Source: Gammaproteobacteria bacterium (GTDB lineage: Bacteria > Pseudomonadota > Gammaproteobacteria > Natronospirales > REEB76). From it: a stretch of 6,323 nucleotides of DNA. The notes beneath the pieces were generated by a model. That model searched no databases, had not been told where the DNA came from, and was given only the letters and a program-made list of their open reading frames with translations. Shown here piece by piece: positions 6,180 to 6,323 of the stretch (positions within the stretch are counted from its first letter, which is position 1; each line of letters starts with the position of its first letter). The stretch lies in assembly GCA_027317045.1 (NCBI GenBank), contig DAHVFI010000386.1, forward strand, positions 1 through 6,323. Direction: 5' to 3'. Both the position numbers and the translations under genes were made by a program.

Positions 6180-6323
6180 CTACTGTTGCCTACTGCATGG
6201 GGTGAAAAGCGGTAGCCCGCTCCGCGCACGGTCTCCACATAATGGGCGCAGTTGTGTTGCTCCAAAACACGCCGCAGGCGGCGAATATGTACATCCACGG
6301 TGCGCTCTTCTACATACACGCCG
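6176..6323 (-). CDS. phoB: Phosphate response regulator PhoB, C-terminal end (partial)
   Basis: Only the last 48 codons and the stop lie in the window; the gene enters from the right edge. The visible part is the end of the OmpR/PhoB-type winged-helix DNA-binding domain: the recognition-helix region VEERTVDVHIRRLRRVLE and the wing VETVRGAGYRFS, very similar to E. coli PhoB. When phosphorylated by PhoR, PhoB binds Pho boxes and activates phosphate-starvation genes. The tail PHAVGNSR is slightly longer than in E. coli. The TGA stop overlaps the phoR ATG. The receiver domain and the promoter, where a Pho box would be expected, are outside the window. Confidence 0.93.
   Translation of the reverse strand, partial: GVYVEERTVDVHIRRLRRVLEQHNCAHYVETVRGAGYRFSPHAVGNSR

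Noticed and set aside
5739..6215. 158-codon open frame on the plus strand opposite the start of phoR and the end of phoB
   Set aside because: It is antisense to well-supported coding sequence, and its composition looks like a mirrored reading of phoR.

Overview
The window holds seven protein-coding genes in two functional blocks plus dsbB between them. They look like chromosomal genes of a free-living gammaproteobacterium or a close relative: DapD, DapE, DsbB, PhoU, PhoR and PhoB all match the enterobacterial/pseudomonad type of each family in length and motifs. I cannot name the genus. Genes are moderately GC-rich and tightly packed, while the two real intergenic stretches (1-194 and 3845-4076) are clearly more AT-rich.

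Positions 1-3358 (+ strand) form a three-gene operon for the succinylase branch of diaminopimelate/lysine synthesis: dapC (aminotransferase), dapD (succinyltransferase) and dapE (desuccinylase). dapC and dapD overlap as ATGA, and the dapD stop directly abuts the dapE start (TGAATG). Together they cover succinylation of tetrahydrodipicolinate, transamination, and removal of succinate to give LL-diaminopimelate, the precursor of lysine and of peptidoglycan cross-links. The AT-rich leader carries a plausible sigma70 promoter and a potential stem-loop.

Positions 3347-3844 (- strand) encode DsbB, the inner-membrane quinone reductase that reoxidises DsbA. It converges on dapE, with a 12-bp overlap of the two coding ends. 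The 232-bp gap behind dsbB (3845-4076) has no convincing protein gene. It does contain a perfect TATAAT and, about 100 bp further on the + strand, a UUCG-tetraloop hairpin followed by TTTT, so it could make a small RNA.

Positions 4077-6323 (- strand) are a phosphate-signalling operon read phoB (only its C-terminal 48 codons are inside the window) - phoR - phoU. phoB and phoR overlap as ATGA, and phoU follows phoR after 72 bp. No pst transporter gene lies between phoR and phoU. A perfect 12-bp inverted repeat with a 4-nt loop sits inside phoU at its conserved RRQPAASDLR motif.

I see no mobile element, CRISPR array, tRNA or rRNA and no clearly new system. The points most worth checking are the possible small transcript at 3895-4021, the phoU hairpin and the dap leader structure.
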